Shown here: positions 35,308-44,061 of the stretch, piece after piece
Numbering within the stretch: position 1 is the first letter of the stretch
Layout of the letters: every line of letters starts with the position of its first letter
From: Clostridiales bacterium
Lineage (GTDB): Bacteria; Bacillota; Clostridia; Oscillospirales; Acutalibacteraceae
Length of the DNA: 64,000 nucleotides
Assembly: GCA_018364155.1 (NCBI GenBank)
Contig: JAGZMM010000001.1
Coordinates: 310,001-374,000, forward strand
Direction: 5' to 3'
Notes under the pieces: model-generated
What the model saw: only the letters and a program-made list of their open reading frames with translations
The model's database searches: none
Told to the model about the DNA's origin: nothing
Program-made: the position numbers and the translations under genes

Positions 35308-35832
35308 TTATTCCGCTTCCGGCTCCAAAAGACCATAGTCGCCGTTCTTGCGATGGTAGACAACATTGATCTCATTGGTATCGGCGTTGCGGAACATGAA
35401 AAACTCGTGTCCGAGTAAGTTCATCTGCAAAATGGCCTCTTCCACATCGAGAGGCTTGATGGGAAGGCGTTTGGTGCGCACCACCTGGTAATCCGCTTCT
35501 TCCTCCACCGGTTCGGGATACAGATCCTCTATGGTGCTGGCATACAACCGTTTCTCCAACCGGGTTTTGTTCTTGCGGATCTGGCGGGCCAGGGAATCCA
35601 TCACCTTGTCCAGCGCTTCCTCCATTTCGAAGGCGGTTTCCTCCGCGCGATAGACCATACCTGCGCTGCGGATGGTTACCTCCACCGTCTGCCGGTTTTT
35701 CTCCAACGTAACCGTGACGCTTGCCTGGGCCTCTTTCTCAAACAGGCGGTCAAACTTGGAAAGCTTTTTTTCCACCCGTTCTTTGAAAGAATCTCTGAGG
35801 TTGACCTTTCTCCCGGTAATGGTAATGATCAT
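35308..35832 (-). CDS. hpf: Ribosome hibernation promoting factor, long form
   Basis: Dimerises and silences 70S ribosomes in stationary phase. N-terminal YfiA/HPF domain (MIITITGRKVNLRDSFKERVEKK) and C-terminal dimerisation domain (VVRTKRLPIKPLDVEEAILQMNLLGHEFFMFRN) are both present, so this is the long, 100S-forming type of 174 residues. ATG 35832 follows GGAGG. A candidate promoter with a TATAAT box lies about 200 bases upstream. Confidence 0.95.
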   Translation of the reverse strand: MIITITGRKVNLRDSFKERVEKKLSKFDRLFEKEAQASVTVTLEKNRQTVEVTIRSAGMVYRAEETAFEMEEALDKVMDSLARQIRKNKTRLEKRLYASTIEDLYPEPVEEEADYQVVRTKRLPIKPLDVEEAILQMNLLGHEFFMFRNADTNEINVVYHRKNGDYGLLEPEAE

Positions 35833-36025
35833 AGTAACCTCCATTCCGCCGTCCCTTCGAAAGGTTGTGCAAAACGGAATACAATCCTCCGCTTTCCCGT
35901 CCTTTTTCAGGGACATGCACATAAAATATGATAAACCGGAATCGCTTCCGGAGTACCTTCGGATCTTTGCCGAACCTTGCTTTGCACATCACCCCCAAAT
36001 CCGGTTTGGGTCTTTCTATGGGTTT

Positions 36026-36031
36026 ATTATA
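36026..36031 (-). promoter_or_regulatory. Extended -10 promoter candidate of hpf
   Basis: TGGTATAAT on the minus strand (TATAAT at 36026-36031) in the gap between the fumarase alpha stop and hpf; the -35 region is poor. It would leave a leader of roughly 185 bases. Confidence 0.5.
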
Positions 36032-36057
36032 CCACAGGTTATATGAAAATAAAAGAG

Positions 36058-36900
36058 CTAGATTGTGATTTTTTTGTGACGTGTCACATGACAGCCGATG
36101 TTCACCGCCACCGGAAGTCCTGCGATATGGGTGGGATAGGGTTCGATCTGCACGGCAAGCGCCGTGGTATCGCCGCCAAAGCCCTGGGGGCCGATGCCGA
36201 GGGCGTTGATCCGGTGCAAAAGCTCGCGCTCCATCTCGGCATAGTAGGGATCCTCGTTTTGCTTGGACACGCTGCGGCACAGCGCTTTCTTCGCCAAATA
36301 CGCGCAGTACTCAAAGTCTCCCCCAATGCCGACTCCCACCACCATGGGCGGGCAGGGGTTGCTGGACGCCTGCTTTACCACCCCGATCACGTAATGGAGA
36401 ATATCCTCTCTGGTGGCCGATGGGGTGAACATCTTCATGGCGCTCATGTTCTCGCTGCCAAAGCCCTTGGGCGCAGCGGTAATGGTTACCTGGTCACCCG
36501 GGACCAGGCGCAGATGCAAAATCGCAGGCGTATTGTCTCCAGTGTTTTTCCGCTTGAGGGGGTCACTCACCACCGAGCAGCGCAGAAGGCCGTCCACATA
36601 GCCCCGGCGCACCCCTTCGTTCACCGCGTCCTCCAAAAGGCCGCCCGTCAAGTGCACCTCCTGCCCCAACTCCACAAAAAGCACTGCCATTCCCGTGTCC
36701 TGGCAGATGGGGATGCGAAGCTCCTTGGCTGCCGCCAGGTTCTCCACCAGGTCCTGCATAATGCCGCTGCCCAGCGGGTCCGTTTCCTTTTTGGCGCTTT
36801 CCTCGATGCGGCCTACTAGGTCGCAGGGCAGCTCCCGGTTTGCCTCTATAAAGAGCTGCGCCACCGCCTTTGTAATTTCCTTTACATCCAGTTCTCTCAT
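36058..36900 (-). CDS. Fumarase/L-tartrate dehydratase class I, alpha subunit
   Basis: Catalytic Fe-S subunit of a two-subunit hydro-lyase. CQDTGMAVLFVELGQ holds the first cluster Cys; SNPCPPMVVGVGIGGDFEYCAYLAKKAL and the late NIGCHVTRHK hold the others. GFGSENMSAMKMFTPSA is the family block. 280 residues, normal. It overlaps the end of the amidohydrolase gene as ATGA and is followed by hpf, not by a beta subunit. The only beta-subunit gene in the window is 32 kb away. Confidence 0.9.
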   Translation of the reverse strand: MRELDVKEITKAVAQLFIEANRELPCDLVGRIEESAKKETDPLGSGIMQDLVENLAAAKELRIPICQDTGMAVLFVELGQEVHLTGGLLEDAVNEGVRRGYVDGLLRCSVVSDPLKRKNTGDNTPAILHLRLVPGDQVTITAAPKGFGSENMSAMKMFTPSATREDILHYVIGVVKQASSNPCPPMVVGVGIGGDFEYCAYLAKKALCRSVSKQNEDPYYAEMERELLHRINALGIGPQGFGGDTTALAVQIEPYPTHIAGLPVAVNIGCHVTRHKKITI

Positions 36901-38057
36901 GCCTTAGCCACAACCTTTCCATTGACCATCACGAGCCGGGGTTTCGACGCCAGCGTCAGCGGGTTAGCGTCGAACAGCACCAGGTCCGCGTCCTTGCCCA
37001 CTGCAATGGAACCCACCCGGTCCTCTATGCCGCAAATGCGCGCGGGAACAACGGTGATCGCCCGAAGCGCCGCCTCTCGGTCCATCCCTTCCCGCACGGC
37101 AAGGCCTGCGCATAAAGGCAGGTATTGAACGGGAATAACCGGATGATCGGTGATGATGGCGGTTTCGATTCCGGCGCCGGCTAGAATGCCGGGATTTGCG
37201 GGAGTCAAATCCCGCAGCTCCGGCTTGGAGCGGTCACACAAAATCGGCCCCGCCAGCACCTGCACACCTTCGTCTTTCAGCCGCTGTGCCGCCAGGTGCC
37301 CCTGGGTGCCGTGGACGATGGTAAACTTCAAATGAAACTCCTTTGCCAGCCGGATTGCGGTAAAGATATCGTCGCACCGGTGGGCATGGAAATGTGCCGG
37401 CAGCTCGCCCGTTAAAACCGGCAGGAGCGCCTCACACTTAGCGTCGTACTCCGGCTCGTCGAGCTCCTCGTCGGCCGCCGCTTCCTCTAACTGCTTCTGG
37501 TATCGCCGAGCCTTCGAGAGCTGCTCGCGGATGAGCGCGGCGGTGGCCATGCGGGTGACCGGAGCCTGGCTTTTGCCGTGGTAGACCGTTTTCGGGTTTT
37601 CACCCAGTGCAAATTTCATGGCCACCGGTGCCTTGACGATCATATCGTCGATGCACATACCGCAGGTTTTCATCGCCGCCAGCTGCCCGCCGATGGCGTT
37701 GGCGCTGCCGGGGCCGGTGACCACCGTGGTAATCCCGGCTTCCACCGCCTCAGTAAAACAGCGGTCCATAGGGTTAATCGCGTCGATGCCCCGCAGATGG
37801 GGGGTTACCGGGTCGGTGTCCTCATTGCCGTCGTCCCCTTCAAATCCAAGGCCGTCTTCCCACATGCCCAAATGGGTATGCGCGTCCACAAACCCGGGAT
37901 AAAGATCCGCCCCGCCGCCGTCGATGCTTTCTTCATTTGTGCTGGGGCATTCGTCCATGGGGCCGAACCCGGCGATGACCGATCCCTGTGTACGCAGCCA
38001 TCCGTTTTCGAGGATTGTCCCTTCCATGGTGTGAATCCGTACCTGTTTGAGTAACAA
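36897..38057 (-). CDS. Amidohydrolase-superfamily protein (imidazolonepropionase-like)
   Basis: Metal-dependent hydrolase with an imidazolonepropionase-like layout; substrate unknown. Metal ligands: HTH in VDAHTHLGMWE, AHFHAHRCD, TIVHGTQGH and the Asp in ITDHPVIP. N-terminal and C-terminal strands make the usual composite beta-sandwich (VGSIAVGKDADLVLF, VMVNGKVVAKA). 386 residues from the TTG at 38057, which has AAAGGAG 8 bases upstream; a GTG at 38063 is an alternative. An acidic insert (DDGNEDTDPVTPHLRG) follows the HTH motif. Coupled by a 4-base overlap with the fumarase alpha gene. Confidence 0.82.
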   Translation of the reverse strand: MLLKQVRIHTMEGTILENGWLRTQGSVIAGFGPMDECPSTNEESIDGGGADLYPGFVDAHTHLGMWEDGLGFEGDDGNEDTDPVTPHLRGIDAINPMDRCFTEAVEAGITTVVTGPGSANAIGGQLAAMKTCGMCIDDMIVKAPVAMKFALGENPKTVYHGKSQAPVTRMATAALIREQLSKARRYQKQLEEAAADEELDEPEYDAKCEALLPVLTGELPAHFHAHRCDDIFTAIRLAKEFHLKFTIVHGTQGHLAAQRLKDEGVQVLAGPILCDRSKPELRDLTPANPGILAGAGIETAIITDHPVIPVQYLPLCAGLAVREGMDREAALRAITVVPARICGIEDRVGSIAVGKDADLVLFDANPLTLASKPRLVMVNGKVVAKA

Positions 38058-38123
38058 TGCCACTTCTCCTTTGCGTTCAGACTGCCGCTTTGGCCTTCCT
38101 GGCCAAAACGTTTTCATAGCAAA

Positions 38124-38149
38124 AAACGGGGTGGTCCACCACCCCGTTT
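38124..38149 (-). terminator. Terminator after the S1-domain gene
   Basis: 11-bp perfect inverted repeat (38124-38134 and 38139-38149, loop 4), with a T-run on the minus strand, 18 bases after the stop at 38168. Confidence 0.9.
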
Positions 38150-38167
38150 GGAATCCTTCCGATTCTC

Positions 38168-38614
38168 TTACCGGGAACCGCCGCGTCTGGAAAAACCACC
38201 GCGCTTGGAATCCACGTTACGCTTCAAATCGGACATTTTCTCTTCGCTGCTCTGCTTAAATTTCGACATCATATCTTCAAATGAGGCGGGCTCGTTTCGG
38301 TTTGACTGCCACTCGAAATTGCCCGGACGGCCCGGAGACACAAACGGCCGGCGGCCGCCGCGGGGTGCCGAAGGAGGCGGGTCCATCGCCTTCTTCATCG
38401 AAAGGCTAATCTTACCTTCCTCGCTGATGCTCAGCACCTTCACCTTTACCGTTTGGTTTTCCGTCACATAGTCCCGGATTTCCTTGACATATGTGGGCGC
38501 TACTTCCGAAATGTGCACCATACCGGTCTTTCCGCCGGGAAGCTCCACAAAAGCCCCAAACTTGGTAATACCGGTGACCTTGCCCTCCACGATTGCTCCT
38601 ACCTCAAGCTGCAT
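38168..38614 (-). CDS. yabR: S1 RNA-binding protein, YabR type
   Basis: One S1/OB domain (residues 1-75: GAIVEGKVTGITKFGAFVELPGGKTGMVHISEVA) and a disordered Arg/Gly/Pro tail (APRGGRRPFVSPGRPGNF, SKRGGFSRRGGSR). 148 residues. Position after divIC matches B. subtilis yabR. Exact role is unknown; S1 domain implies RNA or ribosome contact. Confidence 0.88.
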   Translation of the reverse strand: MQLEVGAIVEGKVTGITKFGAFVELPGGKTGMVHISEVAPTYVKEIRDYVTENQTVKVKVLSISEEGKISLSMKKAMDPPPSAPRGGRRPFVSPGRPGNFEWQSNRNEPASFEDMMSKFKQSSEEKMSDLKRNVDSKRGGFSRRGGSR

Positions 38615-38650
38615 ATACCCTAAGTTTCCTCCTTAAATTAGACCTCTCGC

Positions 38651-38944
38651 CTAGTTGCCGTTGGCAAGAATGACCACCTGCTCATCGGAAAATACATATC
38701 CGAGTTCCCGGGCGATCCGCTCGATTTCCGCCTGGTCCTCCCCGGCGTCGATCATAGCCTGCAGCTCCTGGTTCTTGAGGGTCTGCTCCTGGATCTGCTG
38801 GTTGACCTGGGCGAGCGATTCCTTGGAACGGCCGATGTCCATCTGAAGCTGGACCAGCGATACCGCCACATACACGCCGAAGCCTATGCAGGCGAGCCGT
38901 AGAAGGACGCTTTTCTTTTTCTTTTTTACCGCCTTCATAGGCAT
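38651..38944 (-). CDS. divIC: Septum formation initiator DivIC/FtsB family
   Basis: Small bitopic cell-division protein: basic N-terminus (KAVKKKKKS), a TM helix (LRLACIGFGVYVAVSLVQLQ, residues about 14-33), a periplasmic coiled coil rich in Gln/Glu/Leu, and the terminal IARELGYVFSDEQVVI block. 97 residues. Follows yabQ by 4 bases. Confidence 0.9.
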   Translation of the reverse strand: MPMKAVKKKKKSVLLRLACIGFGVYVAVSLVQLQMDIGRSKESLAQVNQQIQEQTLKNQELQAMIDAGEDQAEIERIARELGYVFSDEQVVILANGN

Positions 38945-38948
38945 ATCG

Positions 38949-39485
38949 CTACCTTTCCACTTCCGATTTCTTCTCTTTCCGCTTGGGAGAGACGTTAAAT
39001 AAATTATATAACAAAATACCGGTACGTTTCAAGCGGTATTTTGATGATCTCGAAAGTTTTTTCGAATTTTTTCCGGCCTTTTTCATGGCTTTTTGTATTT
39101 TTCTTCCAAGTTTCCGGAAAGGACGGAAAATCGGCTTTAAAATCTTGTCCCGGAGAAAGCGCAGCACGCACCGGATGGCACGGCTGATGGCCTGCGCCGA
39201 ACGCATGATCAGCCGTCCAATGGTTCCGTAATACACCATAGCGCCCAAAAGCTCCCCCACAATTAGGTACCCGCGGATTTCTCCGGCGTTGACTCCCAGG
39301 ATAAACAAGAAGGTCAGCACCCCGCAGATGCACCAGTAAAGCAGGTCCTGAAAGAAAATGACAATCTTCCCCGTGGGGATCAGCGCCCGCAGAATCCGGA
39401 ATACGTCGTAAAGCGCACCAAGCCCCGCCCCGAACGCCAGCGCCAGCAAAAAATCCATCGTCTGGTCGGCAAGGGAAATTCCCAA
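38949..39485 (-). CDS. yabQ: Spore cortex biosynthesis protein YabQ
   Basis: Membrane protein required for cortex formation. Four hydrophobic segments in the first 105 residues (TMDFLLALAFGAGLGALYDVFR, GKIVIFFQDLLYWCICGVLTFLF, and so on), including the typical ALYDVFRILR turn, followed by a strongly basic cytoplasmic tail. TTG start at 39485 has GAGAGGTGG at good spacing; a GTG at 39494 is too close to it. 178 residues. Confidence 0.85.
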   Translation of the reverse strand: MGISLADQTMDFLLALAFGAGLGALYDVFRILRALIPTGKIVIFFQDLLYWCICGVLTFLFILGVNAGEIRGYLIVGELLGAMVYYGTIGRLIMRSAQAISRAIRCVLRFLRDKILKPIFRPFRKLGRKIQKAMKKAGKNSKKLSRSSKYRLKRTGILLYNLFNVSPKRKEKKSEVER

Positions 39486-39533
39486 TCCGCCCACCTCTCT
39501 TCTCTTGCAAAGTCCAGCCGCGCAAAGGTGCGC

Positions 39534-39824
39534 TTATTTGAAGAGACGGCCGAAAAAGCCTCCGCCGCCGGTGCTGGGCTGATCATCGTTATAAGAGAGG
39601 CCCTGGATATTTCCCTCCATGGTCAGCTCTCCCGTCTCAATGCTCAGCTTGTTGATATGAAGACCGGTGCCGGATACGGTGAGCTCTCCCATATCGGTAA
39701 AGACGATGATGGTTTGTTCGTCAAAGCTGTCCACGTCGGACACGCCAGATACGCTTAAGGTATGTCTATCCTCCAGGATCACATTGTGTGGAATCTTTAC
39801 CTGGGGTTTCTTTTCTTCCGCCAT
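39534..39824 (-). CDS. yabP: Sporulation protein YabP
   Basis: Small spore protein of the YabP/YqfC family, needed for cortex assembly. KIPHNVILEDRHTLSVSGVSDVDSFDEQTIIVFTDMGEL is the characteristic beta-rich core. Ends in a Gly-rich FFGRLFK. 96 residues; ATG 39824 has GGGAGG. Confidence 0.92.
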   Translation of the reverse strand: MAEEKKPQVKIPHNVILEDRHTLSVSGVSDVDSFDEQTIIVFTDMGELTVSGTGLHINKLSIETGELTMEGNIQGLSYNDDQPSTGGGGFFGRLFK

Positions 39825-39887
39825 ATCAAAAACCTCCCATAATCAGTTCGGTAATGGATATGCGGATTTGGGGCGGCTTATGTCTTG

Positions 39888-40133
39888 TCAGCCCTCGATA
39901 ATCTCATAAAGAAGACCGGCGTTTTCCTTGGTGGCGTACTCGGAGATGGAAAGAACCTTGGCCTTGAGGGGCTTCTGCCCTAAGGTGATTTCGATCAAGT
40001 CCCCCACCTTGACCTCATAGGATGCCCGGGCAGGCACGCCGTTGACCAGTACGCGCTTGGCGTCGCAGGCTTCGTTGGCGATAGTCCTGCGCTTAATGAG
40101 CCGGGAAACCTTTAAATACTTGTCCAGCCGCAT
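39888..40133 (-). CDS. yabO: S4-domain RNA-binding protein RqcP/YabO
   Basis: RqcP stabilises tRNA on stalled 50S subunits during ribosome quality control. One S4 domain: MRLDKYLKVSRLIKRRTIANEACDAKRVLVNG, PARASYEVKVGDLIEI. 81 residues from ATG 40133. In B. subtilis it is also directly between yabN and yabP; here hup is inserted before it. Confidence 0.92.
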   Translation of the reverse strand: MRLDKYLKVSRLIKRRTIANEACDAKRVLVNGVPARASYEVKVGDLIEITLGQKPLKAKVLSISEYATKENAGLLYEIIEG

Positions 40134-40200
40134 AAAACACGCGACCTCCTTTGCATGTAATAACACGGCCTTTGCCGCAACCTTCTGCAAAAACCAAAAA

Positions 40201-40221
40201 GGGCGGAGGAAACCTCCGCCC
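40201..40221 (-). terminator. Terminator after hup
   Basis: 9-bp perfect inverted repeat (40201-40209 and 40213-40221) with the T-run to the left, 14 bases past the hup stop; yabO-yabP may be transcribed from a separate promoter or by readthrough. Confidence 0.85.
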
Positions 40222-40235
40222 GATCAGGCAACATC

Positions 40236-40511
40236 TTACTCGGACACGGCGTCCTTAAACGCCTTGCCAGCCTTGAAAACCGGCTGCTTGGAAGCGGCAA
40301 TGACCATTTCCTCGCCCGTGCGGGGATTGCGGCCCATTCTCTCCGCGCGCTCGCGAAGCTCAAACGTGCCGAAACCCACTACCTGCACCTTGTCGCCGGC
40401 AGCTACCGCCTCGATTACCGCGTCGATCAACGCGCCAACCGCTTTTTCCGAATCCTTTTTGGTAAGCTCTGCTTTTTCTGCGACAGCAGCAATCAGCTCA
40501 GTCTTGTTCAT
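40236..40511 (-). CDS. hup: DNA-binding protein HU
   Basis: Nucleoid-associated protein. MNKTELIAAVAEKAELTKKDSEKAV, then GFGTFELRERAERMGRNPRTGEEM and KAGKAFKDAVSE. 91 residues, typical. Sits between mazG and yabO. Confidence 0.97.
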   Translation of the reverse strand: MNKTELIAAVAEKAELTKKDSEKAVGALIDAVIEAVAAGDKVQVVGFGTFELRERAERMGRNPRTGEEMVIAASKQPVFKAGKAFKDAVSE

Positions 40512-40533
40512 AGTGAAACCTCCAGTTATTTTA

Positions 40534-41361
40534 TCATTCCTCAGGCTGAGTAGTAGCCTGGTGAATTGCTTTCTTGGCCTCGTCCCAAAGAGCATCCAGC
40601 TCTTCGAGCTTCAGCTCCTGCATGGAATGGCCCTGTTCCTTCGCCAGCGCCTCCACCTGTTCAAACCGGGCGATAAACTTGTCGCACGCCCCGGTCAGCG
40701 TCTCTTCCGCGTCCACGTCCAAAAAGCGCGACACATTGACCGCGGAAAAGAGCACGTCGCCCAGCTCCTCCTGGGCCGCGGCCCGGTCGCCGGAAGAAAC
40801 GGCCTCACGAAGCTCGCAGACCTCTTCCTCCAGTTTACAAAGCGCCCCTTCCTCGTTGGGCCAATCGAACCCAACCTTAGCCGCCTTCTGCTGGACCTTC
40901 GCGCTTCGCATCAAAGACGGCAGCGCCCGCGAAACCGACTGCATAACCTCGCTTTGCGTATTCTGCCCCTTTTTGCGCTTTTTTATTTCATCCCAGTTTT
41001 TGAGCACTTCGCCAGCGGTATCCGCCTTTACATCGCTGAAAATATGGGGATGGCGCTCAATGAGTTTTTTACAGATGCCGTCAGCCACGTCCTGAAAATC
41101 GAACCGGCCGGCTTCTTCCTCCATACGGGCGTGAAATACCACCTGCAAAAGGACGTCTCCAAGCTCTTCGCGCATCAAGTCGTAATCCTTCAAATCAATG
41201 GCCTCGATGGCCTCGTAGGTTTCCTCAATGAAGTTCTTGCGGATGCTTTCGTGGGTCTGCACCCGGTCCCACGGACAGCCCTCCTCCGAACGTAGAAGCG
41301 CCATAATGTTACACAAATCCTCGACGCCGTACCGCTCCTTGTATGCAAATGACACGGACAT
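40534..41361 (-). CDS. mazG: MazG-family nucleoside triphosphate pyrophosphohydrolase
   Basis: All-alpha NTP pyrophosphatase, YabN-like C-terminal part. First MazG domain: CPWDRVQTHESIRKNFIEETYEAIEAI and DYDLMREELGDVLLQVVFHARM (EExxE and ExxD metal sites). A second, degenerate copy follows (EEVCELREAVSS, AAQEELGDVLFSAVNVSR). 275 residues. In B. subtilis YabN an extra methylase domain is fused; it is absent here. Confidence 0.93.
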   Translation of the reverse strand: MSVSFAYKERYGVEDLCNIMALLRSEEGCPWDRVQTHESIRKNFIEETYEAIEAIDLKDYDLMREELGDVLLQVVFHARMEEEAGRFDFQDVADGICKKLIERHPHIFSDVKADTAGEVLKNWDEIKKRKKGQNTQSEVMQSVSRALPSLMRSAKVQQKAAKVGFDWPNEEGALCKLEEEVCELREAVSSGDRAAAQEELGDVLFSAVNVSRFLDVDAEETLTGACDKFIARFEQVEALAKEQGHSMQELKLEELDALWDEAKKAIHQATTQPEE

Positions 41362-41414
41362 TCCTTTTCACTTCCCTAACCTACTTACAGGCGAACATAA
41401 GAGCGCCTGCTATT

Positions 41415-43154
41415 TTACCTTATCCAGCCCCGTTTTGCAAGGGCTTTCGCAATCTTTTCACCCTTTGGCAGCTTTCGGATGTCTTCAAGGGTAACCACCC
41501 GGAAGGCAAGCAGCGTGACCGCGTACACAAACAGCGCCGCCGCAATGGCGATGAGCACCGACACCTTCGAAGAAATAAACCGGGCCAGAATGCTGTTGAC
41601 CAAATATCCGGTAGCCGCCGTGAAAAGTCCCGCCACAAAGGGACGGAAGAACACCCGGCTGAAACGGGGACGCACCTTAGTGGTGCGGCATAGAACGATC
41701 AAGCCCGCGACGACCATAAAGAGATAACTGACAATGGTGCCGATGGGTGCGCCTAGAATGTTGACCGACGGGATGCTGATAAAGATCACGTTGCACAAAA
41801 GCTTTAGGATGGCGGACACCACCAAAAGCTTTAGCACCGTGGACGCCTTGCCCACCGCCTGAAGCATGCTGTTGATGGGTCCTACCTGGGTCAGCAGGAT
41901 CACGCCCAGGCCCAGCATGGTCAAAAGCGGGGTGGCGATGGCTACCTCGTTTGCATTGTGAAAAAGCAAGCTCATAATTGGCCCTGCCAGCACCGACATA
42001 CCAAGGCCCGCCGGAATGCCGATGATGGCCGTAATGCGTAACGCCGCTTCTACATTTTTCTTGGTCCCTGCCGCGTCCCGTTTGGTCCAGGACGAGGTCA
42101 CCGCCGGAATGGCACTGACGCCGATGGAGGTGGTGATGGTAGGCACCAAGTTGAACATAGTCACCGCAAGACCGGTATAGCAGCCGTACAGGAAATTATT
42201 AAGATTTTCCGCCGTATACCCCTCCGGAAGCAGATGGCCGTACATGCCCATAAGCACATCGGGGTTGCTTTGAGAGATGTGGGCAACGATGGACTGGATG
42301 GAAAAGGTGTCGATGACAGCGGTGAGCTGGTTAGTAACCGCGCCCAAAGCCACCGGAATGGCGATGGCCAGAAGGGATTTTAAAATCACCTTCTGGGGCA
42401 TAGGCGCGGGGGAACTGCGGATTTCTTCTCTGCTGATGCCGTCCCCGCCCAGTCTGCGGCGGATGAACAAATAGACGGTTCCAAAAGCAGAGCCCAGCAT
42501 CACCGCAAAGATGGCCGCCGCAGCGGCGTAAGGATAGGTCGCCTGCTTGGCGAGCTCCTCAGTCGCCACCTGGGTGCCGAAAACCGCTCCCGTATCGGCA
42601 TACTGCTGCATGCCGATCTGCATCACAAGACTCGAGAACAAAAGGCCTAAAATCAGCTTGGTCAGCGCCTCGATGACCTGGGAAATTACCGTGGGCACCA
42701 TATTGGAAAGGCCTTGGTAATAACCGCGGTTTACCGACATCATACAGATAAAAAACACCGCTGGCGCCATGGCAAGCATACTGTAAAGGGCGCCGGGGTT
42801 TTTCATCACGCTGACCGCTAGCGGCGAAATCGCCAGCATCAGCACCGTGCCCGCAAGGCCAGTGACCAAAAACACACGGAAGGAAACCCGGTAAATGCGT
42901 TTGACGTCCCGGTACCGGTGAAGTACTACGTTCTCCGCCACCATCTTGGAGATGGCCACAGGGAAACCAGCGATGGCCACCGTCTGAATCAGGTTAAACA
43001 CCACATAGGCGGAACTGAAATAGCCCATGCCGTCTGCCGATATGATATCGGTCAGCGGAATTTTGAACAACGCGCCGATAATTTTGACGATAATGACACC
43101 GGCAATCAGGATAAATGAGCCTTCCAAAAAGCTCTGCCTATTGCGTTTGGCCAA
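41415..43154 (-). CDS. SpoVB/YabM-type polysaccharide or lipid II flippase (MATE-like)
   Basis: Fourteen-helix exporter superfamily (MOP) member, presumably flipping lipid-linked wall precursors or spore polysaccharide. Starts KRNRQSFLEGSFILIAGVIIVKIIGALFKIPLTD, then many hydrophobic helices and the SpoVB-family loop NRGYYQGLSNMVPTVISQVIEAL. 579 residues. TTG 43154 is used as start because it is preceded by AAGG and a long upstream in-frame extension is not family-like. Located first in the yabM-yabN block as in B. subtilis, where the gene is yabM. Confidence 0.85.
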   Translation of the reverse strand: MAKRNRQSFLEGSFILIAGVIIVKIIGALFKIPLTDIISADGMGYFSSAYVVFNLIQTVAIAGFPVAISKMVAENVVLHRYRDVKRIYRVSFRVFLVTGLAGTVLMLAISPLAVSVMKNPGALYSMLAMAPAVFFICMMSVNRGYYQGLSNMVPTVISQVIEALTKLILGLLFSSLVMQIGMQQYADTGAVFGTQVATEELAKQATYPYAAAAAIFAVMLGSAFGTVYLFIRRRLGGDGISREEIRSSPAPMPQKVILKSLLAIAIPVALGAVTNQLTAVIDTFSIQSIVAHISQSNPDVLMGMYGHLLPEGYTAENLNNFLYGCYTGLAVTMFNLVPTITTSIGVSAIPAVTSSWTKRDAAGTKKNVEAALRITAIIGIPAGLGMSVLAGPIMSLLFHNANEVAIATPLLTMLGLGVILLTQVGPINSMLQAVGKASTVLKLLVVSAILKLLCNVIFISIPSVNILGAPIGTIVSYLFMVVAGLIVLCRTTKVRPRFSRVFFRPFVAGLFTAATGYLVNSILARFISSKVSVLIAIAAALFVYAVTLLAFRVVTLEDIRKLPKGEKIAKALAKRGWIR

Positions 43155-43216
43155 CTTACCTTCACTCCCTACGTCGATTTTACGCGAGTACCGGCGGGTT
43201 TCCCCGCAAAAGGGCG

Positions 43217-43948
43217 CTATTTCCAAAACGCGTCCTGCGCGAAGATCTCGTCCAGCAGCTTGCTCACGACCTCGATCAGCGAAGCTTCCGCCTTGTTGTT
43301 CATCTCCCGGTAATCTTCCGGGGAATTCTCCGCCGCGTCGTCGCTCACCTTGCGGATGGACAAAAACGGCACATCGCACTTGTAGCACACCGAGGCAATC
43401 GCCCCCGTCTCCATGTCGAACGCGGTCAGGTCGAATTTATTCTTATACAGGTTTTTCTTTTCTTCGTTGTTTAAAAAGAAGTCCCCGGTTCCCAATCGGC
43501 CGCAGACAATGCCCGGACAAGCTTTTTTCACCGCCTCCAGCAATAGCGGATCGGCATCGTAAAGGTACTCCTGGTCCGGCTTTCTGGCAAGCTCCATTCC
43601 CATGGCGGTCAGGTCAAAGTCCGCCTCCATATACTGGGTGCCCGCCACAATGTCTCCCCGGCGGACGTTGGCGATGCCGCCGGACAGGCCGGAATTGAGA
43701 ATCAGGTTCGCGCCGTTTGCAATCTGGAAGGAGGCGGACATAGCGGCATTCACCTTTCCCACGCCGCACTTGACGCCGGTCAGCTCAATGGTGCGCTCTC
43801 CCTTGCGCAGGCAGATAGTGATGAATTCGTTCTTGCGGTTGACCCCTTCACGCATTTTCTCGATTTTCGCACAATATTCGGCAAAGGGCTTAAACTCCAT
43901 GTTGTCCGCGATAATCAACCCGATTTTCAGCTGTGTTTTGTTCGTCAC
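43217..43948 (-). CDS. 5'-methylthioadenosine/S-adenosylhomocysteine nucleosidase-like
   Basis: Purine-base hydrolase of the MTAN/PNP superfamily. GLIIADNMEFKPF at the start, VGKVNAAMSAS, LILNSGLSGGIANVRRGDIVAG and ITAFDMETGAIASV with the catalytic Glu/Asp region KVSDDAAE. 243 residues from GTG 43948. Slightly longer than E. coli Pfs; substrate (MTA, SAH or another nucleoside) is inferred. Confidence 0.82.
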   Translation of the reverse strand: MTNKTQLKIGLIIADNMEFKPFAEYCAKIEKMREGVNRKNEFITICLRKGERTIELTGVKCGVGKVNAAMSASFQIANGANLILNSGLSGGIANVRRGDIVAGTQYMEADFDLTAMGMELARKPDQEYLYDADPLLLEAVKKACPGIVCGRLGTGDFFLNNEEKKNLYKNKFDLTAFDMETGAIASVCYKCDVPFLSIRKVSDDAAENSPEDYREMNNKAEASLIEVVSKLLDEIFAQDAFWK

Positions 43949-44037
43949 GTGCCCGTTCCTCCCTGGTGCATCTTGATGCATCAACATAATTTACCATTAT
44001 ATGAGCCAAACCTTGGCCTGTCAACGTTTCCCGGCAT

Positions 44038-44043
44038 ATTATA
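44038..44043 (-). promoter_or_regulatory. Extended -10 promoter candidate of the nucleosidase gene
   Basis: TGGTATAAT on the minus strand (TATAAT at 44038-44043) in the 113-base gap between purine nucleoside phosphorylase and the nucleosidase; no good -35. Confidence 0.45.
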
Positions 44044-44061
44044 CCACCAAAGCGGCTAAAA

